Source: an uncultured Alphaproteobacteria bacterium (lineage in GTDB: Bacteria > Pseudomonadota > Alphaproteobacteria > HIMB59 > GCA-002718135). Taken from it: a stretch of DNA of 43,184 nucleotides. Numbering within the stretch: position 1 is the stretch's first letter; each line of letters starts with the position of its first letter. The notes below the pieces were generated by a model that did not search any database, had not been told where the DNA came from, and saw only the letters and a program-made list of their open reading frames with translations. The DNA is taken from the NCBI GenBank assembly GCA_902582755.1, contig CACHSZ010000006.1, positions 1-43,184 on the forward strand. Reading direction: 5' to 3'. Of this stretch, positions 23,940 through 32,196 are shown in pieces. The position numbers and the translations under genes were made by a program.

Positions 23940-25179
23940 ATAATTTTGATACTGATTTATAATCATTATATTCTGATATTAAATCTGATTTATTTTTTTC
24001 ATATTTTGTATTTTGGATTAAACTTAAAAAAATAAGTTCTCGTTGAGCAAAACTACCTCCAAGGTATTTAAATTGTGATTTAATTATATTTTCGTTTAAT
24101 AATTCATTTGTTTTCATAGTGTGAATGATTGGCTTTAAGTAATTAATATAATTTTCTTTAAAAGAATTTTCTAAATAATTTTCTTCCATTCTCTCTTCAA
24201 GTTGCTGAAAATAATCTTTATCATTATAGTATAAGTAATAAAAAATAAGATGATAATCAATGAATGGAAGTATGTGTTGATTTTTAAAATATTCAGCATA
24301 ATCTTTTAATTTATTCATTCTTTCTTTAACATCCACTCCCTTGTAATGAAGTCTTAATAAAAAAGAACAAGCATTACAAAAATCTAAATAAAAAATTTCT
24401 GAAGAAGAGAAATAATTATCAAATAGTTTTAAACTTTTCTCATATTCTTTATTGTAGAATAATATTAATGATTGGTGCCACCATATATGTCTTTTTATTG
24501 GCCCGTAAATTGACCAATTAATTTTATTAAAATTATCATTGTTGTTAATTGAGTCGTTATTCTCATTATCGTGTACATGCAAAAGGGCATGCCAACTCCA
24601 CAAATCATTTGATGATTGTTTTAGTGAATTTAAGGCTAAAAGCTTAGCTTTATCAATAATATTATTTTCTTCAAAAGCATAGCTAGTCATCCCTAATAGT
24701 AAATTGTAATGTTGATCATTTTCAGACCACTTACTTAGTATTTCTTTATGTTTATTTAAAAATTTACCATCAATGCCTAAAAAAATATTATTAAAATGAA
24801 ATAATCTGATAGCAAATATATCTTTGGGATTATCTTTTATAATTAATTCCAATTTATTTAATAAGTTTTTTAAATCATTTTTAATCCAGAGATTGACTAT
24901 GTCTAAATATTGATGAAAATAATCATTTACTTGATCAGTAGAAATTGATTTTAATGTATCTTTAGCTAATGAAATTTTTTGTATATCTCTAGAGAAAAGC
25001 AATAAAACTATTTTTAATAATTTTGGAGCATTAAATTCTGGATTTTTTTTTATTAATTTATTTGTTTTATAAAAAGCATCTTTCTTAAAATAAATATATG
25101 AATCAATACATTCTTTAAAACTATTTATTTCATGATCTTTATTGCTATCTACCCATTTATAAAAATAATTATTTTGCAT
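23932..25179 (-). CDS. TTC38-like tetratricopeptide-repeat protein
   Basis: A 415-residue helical protein. The segment PKDIFAIRLFHFNNIFLGIDGKF, then YNLLLGMTSYAFEENNIIDKA, then WSWHALLHVHDNEN and IKRHIWWHQSLILFYNKEYEKSLKLFD follows the order of the TTC38 family (KLAHD..FFLGD; GMYAFGLEE; WAxHAVAHV; HxWWHLALYHL). The function is unknown even in animals. Bacterial members often accompany catabolic genes. Its last eight bases overlap apnL, which places it first in the apiose operon. A regulatory, scaffold or enzyme role is open; the conserved His-rich WHALLHVHD and HIWWH motifs suggest metal binding or catalysis rather than a passive repeat. Confidence 0.7.
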   Translation of the reverse strand: MQNNYFYKWVDSNKDHEINSFKECIDSYIYFKKDAFYKTNKLIKKNPEFNAPKLLKIVLLLFSRDIQKISLAKDTLKSISTDQVNDYFHQYLDIVNLWIKNDLKNLLNKLELIIKDNPKDIFAIRLFHFNNIFLGIDGKFLNKHKEILSKWSENDQHYNLLLGMTSYAFEENNIIDKAKLLALNSLKQSSNDLWSWHALLHVHDNENNDSINNNDNFNKINWSIYGPIKRHIWWHQSLILFYNKEYEKSLKLFDNYFSSSEIFYLDFCNACSFLLRLHYKGVDVKERMNKLKDYAEYFKNQHILPFIDYHLIFYYLYYNDKDYFQQLEERMEENYLENSFKENYINYLKPIIHTMKTNELLNENIIKSQFKYLGGSFAQRELIFLSLIQNTKYEKNKSDLISEYNDYKSVSKLYV

Positions 25180-25221
25180 TAACTAATAATACACATAATC
25201 TAATCATGTTAAATATTTATA

Positions 25222-26112
25222 TTACGAATTAATATTTAATCTCTTTCTTGTAATTTCTTTATTTAATTGAAGTTCCCTGTAAGAAATTAAAAGCACACCA
25301 CAAAAAATTACAGAAGCACCTAACCAAGTATAAAAATCAGGTTTATCACTAAAGATAAAAAACCCAATTATTGATGAAACTACTAAACCTAAAAATGAAT
25401 AAGGTTGAGTCATCGTTACATCAACTAATTTATATGCATGATTTAAGGCAATATGTAAGATCGTTCCTGACATAGCAGCACATAATATAAAAATAATTGT
25501 TTGTAAGCTTGGTTGATCCCAAAAATACATAACTAATGGAAATGAAAAGAGACTCATATAAACATACTGATGCGATAATATTGTTATAGCACTATCATCA
25601 TTCGATACTTTTTTAGTTAAGATTATAACAACGGACCAAATTAACGATGAAATGAGTGCCATATATATTCCAATAGAAATATCTACAATACCGGGTCTCA
25701 AAATTATTAACATTCCTAAAAAACCCATTACTAATGCAATTGACCTATATAAATAGATTTTTTCCTTCAAAAATATCACAGCTAAGATTGTAACAATGAT
25801 AGGAACTATAAAATGAATAGCTGTCATTTTCTCTAATGGCAGCATAGCTAAAGCTGCAAAACCGAGTAGCATTGCAGGTAAGTTTAGTGCTGACCGTAAA
25901 ATATGAATTTTTAAATTTTTTGTACTAAATACTTCAAACTTTGTTTTTAGAATGTACGGGGTAATGATTAAAAAACCAAAGAAAAATCGTAAAAAACCAG
26001 TCGTAAATACATTTAATTCTTCTTGAGCTAATTTTATAAATGTACCCATTAACGTACCAAAAATAATTGATATAATAATTAAAAAAATTGCGAATTGATT
26101 ATTGCTTAACAA
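25222..26112 (-). CDS. EamA/DMT-family permease
   Basis: A 296-residue protein with ten hydrophobic segments arranged as two EamA repeats (about 8-140 and 150-285), the standard 10-TM drug/metabolite transporter design. TTG start with AGGAA eight bases upstream. The first repeat has NVFTTGFLRFFFGFLIITPYILKTKF and ends with ALVMGFLGMLIILRPG. The same passages recur almost word for word in the two permeases at 37450 and 38337, so these three are paralogs. The substrate is unknown (metabolite or amino-acid export or import). It lies 42 bases upstream of the TTC38-apnL-apsD genes on the same strand and might serve that pathway. Confidence 0.85.
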   Translation of the reverse strand: MLSNNQFAIFLIIISIIFGTLMGTFIKLAQEELNVFTTGFLRFFFGFLIITPYILKTKFEVFSTKNLKIHILRSALNLPAMLLGFAALAMLPLEKMTAIHFIVPIIVTILAVIFLKEKIYLYRSIALVMGFLGMLIILRPGIVDISIGIYMALISSLIWSVVIILTKKVSNDDSAITILSHQYVYMSLFSFPLVMYFWDQPSLQTIIFILCAAMSGTILHIALNHAYKLVDVTMTQPYSFLGLVVSSIIGFFIFSDKPDFYTWLGASVIFCGVLLISYRELQLNKEITRKRLNINS

Positions 26113-26207
26113 ATAATATTCCTAACTAAAAAATAATTAAAGTAATCATAACACAATTTTTCCTTATTTATATCTCTATTAAAACAAAATTAGATTATAT
26201 TTTAAAA

Positions 26208-26287
26208 ATTGTGGCACTTATCAAAAGAATAGTTCTTTTTTTCATAACATTAATTTTTATTATAATTCTCCTTGTAGGTGCCACAAC
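26208..26287. repeat. inverted pair of GTG-N-CAC dyads upstream of yjbQ
   Basis: TTGTGGCAC (26209-26217) and GTGCCACAA (26278-26286) are perfect inverted copies about 60 bases apart, ending 20 bases before the yjbQ start. Each copy contains a GTG-N-CAC dyad. A near-identical pair lies upstream of the deacetylase-like gene at 29830-29906. Possible operators or a hairpin element; see findings. Confidence 0.45.
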
Positions 26288-26297
26288 TTCATTTTAA
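26211..26297 (+). CDS. possible 28-aa single-helix ORF before yjbQ
   Basis: A GTG-started frame reads VALIKRIVLFFITLIFIII then LLVGATTSF and stops nine bases before yjbQ. It would make one transmembrane helix with a basic N-terminus. The start codon lies within the dyad repeat and there is no ribosome site, so the repeat may be the real feature and this frame accidental. Confidence 0.22.
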   Translation: MALIKRIVLFFITLIFIIILLVGATTSF

Positions 26298-26306
26298 GAT
26301 TAGAAA

Positions 26307-26726
26307 ATGTTAAATTTACAAGATGAATTGATAATTTCTAATAATGGACAAGGAATGTATGAAATTACAAATAATGTTCATGATTGGATTGTAAAAAATA
26401 ATATTAATAAAGGTCAGTTAAATTTATTTATACAACACACTTCTGCTTCATTAACAATAATGGAAAATGCTAGCCCTGATGTTTTGGAGGATATTAATTC
26501 TTTTTTTAAAAAAATAGTTCCTGAAGATTCTTCATTATATAAACACGGTTATGAAGGAGATGATGATATGCCTGCACACATAAAATCTATGCTTACCCAA
26601 ACTTCATTAACAATTCCTATAAATAATAAAGAAATGCAATTAGGTATATGGCAAGGAATATATCTAATTGAACACAGGTACAGTAAATACAAAAGAAAAA
26701 TAATTCTTAGTTATATAGGTGAGTAA
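26307..26726 (+). CDS. yjbQ: YjbQ family protein (UPF0047, secondary thiamine-phosphate synthase-like)
   Basis: A 139-residue protein with all the conserved features of the family: IQHTSASLTIMENASPDVLEDI (about 42-63), HGYEGDDDMPAHIKSML (about 79-95), LGIWQGIYLIEHR (about 111-123) and the C-terminal RKIILSYIGE. The conserved His and acidic residues form a metal-like site. E. coli YjbQ can replace thiamine-phosphate synthase when overproduced, but the real role is unknown. The product length is normal. It is monocistronic, converges on the MFS gene with one base between stops, and is preceded by the dyad repeat. Confidence 0.9.
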   Translation: MLNLQDELIISNNGQGMYEITNNVHDWIVKNNINKGQLNLFIQHTSASLTIMENASPDVLEDINSFFKKIVPEDSSLYKHGYEGDDDMPAHIKSMLTQTSLTIPINNKEMQLGIWQGIYLIEHRYSKYKRKIILSYIGE

Positions 26727-26727
26727 A

Positions 26728-27915
26728 TTATACTCTTACTTTATTTAAATTACTTTCATCTAAAATAATCTTTGATAAATTATTAGGTAAAAAAAATGAA
26801 GCGATTAAAGATAGTAGAGCAAACAAAGAACCAATTAAAAAAACTATTGAATGAGAATTAATCCAAACAAATCCTAAAAGTACTGGAATAAATACTGCAG
26901 CTATATGATTGATAGTAAATGAAACACCTGCAGTACTTGCAATATCTTTTGGATCAGCAATTTTTTGAAAATATGTATTAATTGCAATAGCTAATGCAAA
27001 AAACATATGATCAATAATATATAAACCTGCTGCAACATAAGCATTAGTCACGAATGCATAAGATGTAAAAACTATAATGAGTCCAATATATTCAAATATA
27101 AGACATTTTTTCTCACCAAATATATTTATTAACTTTCCAATACGTTCTGCAAAAAACCAATTAAAAATATAATTAACCAAAAATAGTAAAGTAACTTGCG
27201 ATGCTGAATATCCAAATTTTTCTACCATTAAAAAAGCTGCAAAAACTACAAAAATTTGTCTTCTAGCACCTGATAAAAAAATTAAGATATAGTAAAGAGA
27301 ATATTCTTTTTTTAGAATTATTTTTTTATGTTGTTTATTTTTGATTTCAAAAAAAGGAAAGGATATAAAAAGGTGTATGGAAATAAGAATACAAATTAAT
27401 CCTGCAATTAAAAATATAAACTTATAATCTAAATTAAAGATTTCTAATAAACTCCAAATAATACAATACAAAAATAAAGACGTAATTGAGCTAATAGCTA
27501 TTAATTTTCCTAGAACTGGTGGAGCTTCTTCTTTTGAAAGCCATTGTAAACTCAAAGAATTTTTGGCTGTTTCACAATAATGAAAGCCAGTACTCATAAT
27601 AATTGTTGTAAAATACAAACCATAAACAGTTGGTAAGAAACCTGTAATTGCAACACCTAAACCAGTTAAGGCTAAAGAAAAAATAGCAAAATATTGTTCT
27701 TTAAAATAGAATAATAAAAAAATAATAGTAAATGCTAGGAAGCCAGGTATCTCTCTGATACTTTGAAGTATTCCAATTTCAACACCAGTAAAACTTGCTC
27801 TTTCAACTGAGAAATTATTTAATAAAACCATCCAAGTACTAAAAGCGATAGGCATGGCTATTGATGATAAAATTAGTAAAGTTATTGGATTTTTATTAAT
27901 TAATAAATTTTTCAT
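26728..27915 (-). CDS. MFS permease
   Basis: A 395-residue protein with about 12 membrane helices in two six-helix halves (break near residue 195, NKQHKKIILKKEYSLY). Features include SFTGVEIGILQSIREIPGF in the first loop and GFHYCETAKNSLSLQWL around helix 4. It is a small-solute major facilitator, but no class-specific motif for sugars, drugs or amino acids stands out. The gene is convergent with yjbQ, and EamA and PhyH-like genes lie upstream on the same strand (gaps 55-62 bases). Confidence 0.82.
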   Translation of the reverse strand: MKNLLINKNPITLLILSSIAMPIAFSTWMVLLNNFSVERASFTGVEIGILQSIREIPGFLAFTIIFLLFYFKEQYFAIFSLALTGLGVAITGFLPTVYGLYFTTIIMSTGFHYCETAKNSLSLQWLSKEEAPPVLGKLIAISSITSLFLYCIIWSLLEIFNLDYKFIFLIAGLICILISIHLFISFPFFEIKNKQHKKIILKKEYSLYYILIFLSGARRQIFVVFAAFLMVEKFGYSASQVTLLFLVNYIFNWFFAERIGKLINIFGEKKCLIFEYIGLIIVFTSYAFVTNAYVAAGLYIIDHMFFALAIAINTYFQKIADPKDIASTAGVSFTINHIAAVFIPVLLGFVWINSHSIVFLIGSLFALLSLIASFFLPNNLSKIILDESNLNKVRV

Positions 27916-27970
27916 AATAATTTTATGCTATTAAAATATTATCACAAAGTTTTGATTTATAATTATTAAT

Positions 27971-28882
27971 TTAGTGACCTCTATTAAATTGGTCACGAAA
28001 TCTTGAGTCTTCTTTAATATATGGTCTAACCCCTATTTTTGTCTCTCTAATTATTATATAAATTCCACTTCCAACAATAATTAATGATCCTATAATTTCA
28101 TAAATATCTGGAATATCAGCAAAAAATAAATAACCTAAAATTGCTCCAGAAATTAATTGCGTATATTGGATAGGAGCAAAAACACTAGACTCTAAAAATT
28201 TTGAGGCGATTGTTAAACAATTACCACCTATTCCACAAATAATACCGCAAAAAACAAGTATCATTAAATCATTATAAGATAATGCAATGTGACTATTAAA
28301 ACAAAGTAATCCATTTAAAATAGTTGCAGATAAAAAAGCATAAAAAGTAAATGCAATCGATGATTGATTATTTGAATACTTTCTAACTAAAGTAATATTT
28401 ATCGCCATTAGTAATGCAGAAAAAAATAAACCAAATAGACTTAATGAAAAATGAATAGTGCCAGGTCTACTAACTATTAATACGCCAATAAATCCAACTG
28501 TTACCGCTGACCATCTTCTAATACCAACTTTTTCATCTAAAAAAAAATGGGACATCATTGTTATCATTAATGGTGCGCTAAATAAAATTGGGTAAATTTC
28601 ACTAAATGCATGCTTTCTAAATGAATAAACGACTAAAGCTCCTGAAATTAAACCAAATAATCCCCTGAGAAGCTGTATATGAATTATATCGTTTTTTAGT
28701 GAACTCCATTTGTTTAAAAAATAAAGAGTTAATAATGTTGGTATAAAACTAAAAAGACAAATATAAAAATTTATTTGAAAAACAGAATATTCATTAACTA
28801 AGTATTTTTTAATTATTGTATCTAAAATTACAAATATTGTGTAACCAATAAATCCTATACTAATTCCAGATAAAACATTCAT
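27971..28882 (-). CDS. EamA/DMT-family permease (divergent from the others here)
   Basis: A 303-residue protein with ten helices in two EamA repeats: LFSAPLMITMMSHFFLDEKVGIRRW in the first and FAPIQYTQLISGAILGYLFFADIPD in the second. SRPGTIHFSLSLFG marks the repeat junction. It differs clearly from the 25222/37450/38337 group in length, loops and helix sequences, and has a long hydrophilic tail (GVRPYIKEDSRFRDQFNRGH). The substrate is unknown. It shares strand and spacing with the PhyH-like gene upstream (62 bases), so co-transcription is possible. Confidence 0.85.
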   Translation of the reverse strand: MNVLSGISIGFIGYTIFVILDTIIKKYLVNEYSVFQINFYICLFSFIPTLLTLYFLNKWSSLKNDIIHIQLLRGLFGLISGALVVYSFRKHAFSEIYPILFSAPLMITMMSHFFLDEKVGIRRWSAVTVGFIGVLIVSRPGTIHFSLSLFGLFFSALLMAINITLVRKYSNNQSSIAFTFYAFLSATILNGLLCFNSHIALSYNDLMILVFCGIICGIGGNCLTIASKFLESSVFAPIQYTQLISGAILGYLFFADIPDIYEIIGSLIIVGSGIYIIIRETKIGVRPYIKEDSRFRDQFNRGH

Positions 28883-28944
28883 ATGATTTAATTAAATAGA
28901 AGTTAATTTTTAGATCTCTTATTTCAGATTCTAATAAATAAATA

Positions 28945-29724
28945 TTAATTTTGTCTTATTGTTTCATTATAATGATTATTCAGATCAATAAGATATTGAT
29001 AAGCTTCATGGTCAAAGTCATTTTTTGCTACTTGATCTGTTTTAAAATTATTGTACAGATCTTTTCCCCTTACACAAATAGCACTATCATTTTTACTTTT
29101 TAACTGTTTCATATCTGTTGAAATAAATTGAAAATTTAAACCTATTCTTCTGTCATTACTAGAATTGGGTTGAGATGCGTGTAATGTTAGACCATGATGA
29201 AAAGAAACTTCACCAGGTTCCAGTGGGCATGATACTGCATTATTTATATCAATATCTTTTACAGTTTGACCTCTGAGTAAAACATTATTTCTATCTTCAG
29301 TTGAATGATGTTCAAAAAAACCATTTTTATGAGAACCTGGTATCATTTGCATACACCCACTTTGATCATTAGCATTTGATAAAGCAAGCCATGCACTAAC
29401 TTGTTTTTCATTATTATCAAAACCCCAATACGTAAGATCTTGATGCCAACTTACGTGTGTTTTTGTATTTGGTTCTTTTATTATAAAAGTTGCATTATAT
29501 AATAATATATTTTTACCAATTATTTCTTCAACAAAATCAAGTAAAATTTTATTAGTAGCTATTTCATACACCCATTTCATTATTGTATAAGTTTTTACAA
29601 TATAATGAAGTTTACCTAGTTTTTTTTCTGTATCTTCTAATTTGCTTCTAAAAAAATTTGCTTCTTTTGCGTTGTAAATTTTCAATGGTGAGAAATAACC
29701 ATTCCGGTCATAAAAATCTTTCAT
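28945..29724 (-). CDS. phytanoyl-CoA dioxygenase (PhyH) family 2OG-Fe(II) oxygenase
   Basis: A 259-residue protein with the double-stranded beta-helix oxygenase site: His94 and Asp96 in VSWHQDLTYWG, His182 in HHGLTLHASQPN, and Arg193 as the likely 2-oxoglutarate contact. CMQMIPGSHKNG (124-135) and LEPGEVSFHHG (168-178) are classic family blocks. Such enzymes hydroxylate small acids, amines, ectoine-like solutes or phosphonates using O2 and 2-oxoglutarate. The substrate is unassigned. Marine alphaproteobacteria often carry many paralogs. It is preceded by a 23-residue membrane ORF. Confidence 0.88.
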   Translation of the reverse strand: MKDFYDRNGYFSPLKIYNAKEANFFRSKLEDTEKKLGKLHYIVKTYTIMKWVYEIATNKILLDFVEEIIGKNILLYNATFIIKEPNTKTHVSWHQDLTYWGFDNNEKQVSAWLALSNANDQSGCMQMIPGSHKNGFFEHHSTEDRNNVLLRGQTVKDIDINNAVSCPLEPGEVSFHHGLTLHASQPNSSNDRRIGLNFQFISTDMKQLKSKNDSAICVRGKDLYNNFKTDQVAKNDFDHEAYQYLIDLNNHYNETIRQN

Positions 29725-29755
29725 TCTTTAAATATTATTAAAATTGGTTATTTAT

Positions 29756-29827
29756 TCAATAAAAATTAACAATAAAAAAACCAACTAAACAAATAATTAA
29801 TAGATCAAATATTAAAATAAATTCCAT
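29756..29827 (-). CDS. possible 23-aa single-helix membrane ORF
   Basis: ATG at 29827 encodes MEFILIFDLLIICLVGFFIV then NFY and TGA, ending 31 bases before the PhyH-like start. The layout (acidic start, one hydrophobic helix) resembles the other tiny membrane ORFs in this window, but AT-rich DNA yields such frames by chance. No ribosome site is visible. Confidence 0.3.
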   Translation of the reverse strand: MEFILIFDLLIICLVGFFIVNFY

Positions 29828-29829
29828 AT

Positions 29830-29906
29830 GGTTGTGACACTAATACTTTATGGATAGAATACATTTACTCACTAAATATATATTGGTAGATTAGTGCCAC
29901 ATAACC
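29830..29906. repeat. imperfect inverted pair of GTG-N-CAC dyads upstream of the deacetylase-like gene
   Basis: GGTTGTGACACTAAT (29830-29844) and ATTAGTGCCACATAACC (29890-29906) are inverted copies with one mismatch and a two-base insertion, 45 bases apart. They match the pair at 26208-26287 in sequence and spacing. The palindrome TATGTACATA (29907-29916) follows immediately. The rest of this 231-base gap holds only the 23-codon ORF and the ribosome site AGAGG at 29944-29948. Confidence 0.5.
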
Positions 29907-29955
29907 TATGTACATATTAATTTAGGCATAAATTGAGTTAAAAAGAGGCAAATTT

Positions 29956-30864
29956 ATGAAAAAAATCAGTTGGGTAACACATAAAGATTATGACATCCCA
30001 CTACCTGAAAATCACAAATTTACAGCTAGTAAGTTTTCTGATTTGTATAATGAATTAAAAAATTCAGATTTTTATGATCGGGCAAATATTTTAAATCCTC
30101 ATAAAGCAAGTGTTGATGAAGTTTCAATATGTCATGATTTAGATTACGTACTAAAAATAAAGAATGGCAGTTTATCAGATAAGGAAATAAGAAGATTGGG
30201 TTTTAAATGGACAGAAACACTTTCTAATCGTTCCTTTTTAGCTGTTAATGGAACACTATTAACATGCAAAGAAGCACTTAAGAATGGAATAGCTAATCAT
30301 TTAGCTGGTGGCACACATCATAGTCATAGGGATTTTGGTTCTGGATATTGTGTTTTTAACGATATGGCTTATGCCTCATTACACTTGATAAGAGCGGACC
30401 TTGTAAAAAAAATATTAATTTTTGACACTGATGTACATCAAGGAGATGGAACAGCTTCAATACTTAAAGATAATGATAAAATTTTTACATGTTCAATTCA
30501 TTGTAAAAACAATTTTCCTTTTAGAAAATCAATAAGTGACATGGATGTTGAATTAGATGATAATTTAGAAGATTATGAATATTTGAAAATATTACATCAA
30601 ACTCTTAATAATTGTTTAAAAAAATTTAAACCCGATTTAGTAATTTTTGATACGGGAGTTGATATTCATGAAAATGATAAATTAGGAAATTTAAAAATAA
30701 CAACAGAAGGATTACTAAAAAGAGATATTACAGTGTTAGAATTTTTTAAAAATAAATCAATTCCTATTGCGACAGTAATAGGTGGTGGATATTCAAATGA
30801 TAAATTAGAATTAGCTAAAAGACATAGTTTAATTTTTAAAGCTACATCAATGATATTTAATTAA
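29956..30864 (+). CDS. histone-deacetylase-like zinc amidohydrolase
   Basis: A 302-residue arginase/HDAC-fold enzyme. The zinc ligands are visible as Asp159 and His161 (IFDTDVHQGDGTA) and Asp236 (FDTGVDIHENDKLG). The active-site His pair is His121-His122 (LAGGTHHSHRDFGSGYCVFND), and the transition-state Tyr is Tyr279 (IGGGYS). Everything needed for catalysis is present. Bacterial members deacetylate polyamines, acetoin-type products or other N-acyl compounds rather than histones. A good ribosome site (AGAGG, seven bases before ATG) and a long upstream region with a dyad pair suggest regulated expression. The 3' end overlaps the convergent gene by four bases. Confidence 0.9.
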   Translation: MKKISWVTHKDYDIPLPENHKFTASKFSDLYNELKNSDFYDRANILNPHKASVDEVSICHDLDYVLKIKNGSLSDKEIRRLGFKWTETLSNRSFLAVNGTLLTCKEALKNGIANHLAGGTHHSHRDFGSGYCVFNDMAYASLHLIRADLVKKILIFDTDVHQGDGTASILKDNDKIFTCSIHCKNNFPFRKSISDMDVELDDNLEDYEYLKILHQTLNNCLKKFKPDLVIFDTGVDIHENDKLGNLKITTEGLLKRDITVLEFFKNKSIPIATVIGGGYSNDKLELAKRHSLIFKATSMIFN

Positions 30865-31268
30865 TCACATTTAGAAATACCTACTTCTATAGATTTATCA
30901 TTGTAGAGATATTCAAAACAAAATTTTTTAAAAAAATTAAAATGATTTTGGATAATTTTTAAATATTTTTTATTATGGTTAAAAAAAATATATTCAAATT
31001 TAATTTTTTCAATAACATTATTAGAGAATATTGGCATTGTAATTATTTCTCCATCATTAAATACTGATTTTAAATAAAAAGTGTCTGAATCATTATCTAT
31101 TTTAGCAAACGAATTCTTTTTTATCAGAAAAAGAACATTTTCATTCCAATCTTTTTTTTGAAGATCGAAAAGAATGTTTAAGTCGTCAAGATTTATTAAT
31201 TTACTTGAATCTAAGGCGTGAGTTTTTATTGATAAAAAAATTAAACAAAAAAAAAGGAATTTTTTCAT
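30861..31268 (-). CDS. secreted protein of unknown function (135 aa)
   Basis: The signal peptide (MKKFLFFCLIFLSIKTHA, cleavage near residue 18) is followed by a 117-residue mature domain with mostly beta character and two cysteines near the end (KKFCFEYLYNDKSIEVGISKCD) that could form a disulfide. No family is recognised. The gene is convergent with the deacetylase-like gene, the stop codons overlapping by four bases, and divergent from the EamA gene at 31337. Confidence 0.6.
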   Translation of the reverse strand: MKKFLFFCLIFLSIKTHALDSSKLINLDDLNILFDLQKKDWNENVLFLIKKNSFAKIDNDSDTFYLKSVFNDGEIITMPIFSNNVIEKIKFEYIFFNHNKKYLKIIQNHFNFFKKFCFEYLYNDKSIEVGISKCD

Positions 31269-31336
31269 AAAAACAAGTGTGATTTAAGTTATGATACTGA
31301 TAGATACATTAATTATCTATTTATTTTCAAATATTT

Positions 31337-32191
31337 ATGAAAACAAGAAATAAAGGCCTTATATTATCATTTATTGGAGTTTTAATACTTAGTCCTGATA
31401 GTTTATTAATTAGATTAGTAGATTTAGATGATTTTAGTTTAATATTCTATAGAAGCGCATTACCAATTATTACAATATTAATTTTTCTAATTTACACATA
31501 CCAAAAATCTTTCCTTAATTCATTTTACCTAATTGGGGTGCCAGGGATAATCTATGCTATTCTTTATGCCATAACTCATATTTGCTTTGTATACTCAATT
31601 CAAAATACTGCTGTAGCTAATACATTAGTTCTCATAGCGTCAGCCCCCATCTTTGCTGCTTTATTTTCAGTATTTATACTTAAAGAAATACCAAGTTTTT
31701 TTACATGGATGGTAATTTTAATTTCAATGATTGCTATGATTATAATTGGAATAGGGAGTTTTACAACTACAGGACTATATGGAGATCTTATGGCTATAAT
31801 TGTAGCAATGGGAATGGGTTTTAGTATGGTGCTTGTTAGATTGTTTAAAAATAAAGATTTGGTTCCAGCATGTTTATTGGGATGTTTTATATCAGCACTA
31901 TATGCTCTTCCGTTTGGAATAAACTTCAATTTAAGTAATAATCAATTTATTATTCTTTTTATTATGTGTTTGATAATACTGCCAATACCATTTATGATTT
32001 TAACAATTTCTCCTAAATTTGCTCCTGCACACGAAGTTGCTCTAATATTTCTATTAGAAAGTGTGTTAGGTACTGCTTGGGTATGGTTTGTTATAAGTGA
32101 AACACCTCCTCTTAATACTATTTTAGGAGGTATCTTACTACTTGGATCTGTTACAATATATATTTATCAAACAACTAAAAATAACAATTAA
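31337..32191 (+). CDS. EamA/DMT-family permease
   Basis: A 284-residue, ten-helix protein with two EamA repeats: NTLVLIASAPIFAALFSVFILKEIPSF in the first, and APAHEVALIFLLESVLGTAWVWFVISETPP in the second, a typical sequence for this branch. It opens with LILSFIGVLILSPDSLLIRL. It differs from the other four permeases here. The substrate is unknown. It converges on the potassium channel with a five-base gap. Confidence 0.87.
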   Translation: MKTRNKGLILSFIGVLILSPDSLLIRLVDLDDFSLIFYRSALPIITILIFLIYTYQKSFLNSFYLIGVPGIIYAILYAITHICFVYSIQNTAVANTLVLIASAPIFAALFSVFILKEIPSFFTWMVILISMIAMIIIGIGSFTTTGLYGDLMAIIVAMGMGFSMVLVRLFKNKDLVPACLLGCFISALYALPFGINFNLSNNQFIILFIMCLIILPIPFMILTISPKFAPAHEVALIFLLESVLGTAWVWFVISETPPLNTILGGILLLGSVTIYIYQTTKNNN

Positions 32192-32196
32192 TTAAA

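Noticed and set aside
23940..23966. Nine-codon extension of the apionate lactonase from an upstream ATG
   Set aside because: It deepens the overlap with the TTC38-like gene to 35 bases and adds no family-like residues. ATG 23939 gives an 8-base overlap and the usual opening.
26208..29906. The two inverted pairs as copies of a MITE or short mobile element
   Set aside because: Only the outer 15-17 bases match. The inner 45-60 bases are unrelated, and no target-site duplication is visible.
31600..31929. Minus-strand frame of 109 codons inside the EamA gene
   Set aside because: It is a low-complexity Ile/Ala/Thr translation antisense to a permease with clear family sequence.
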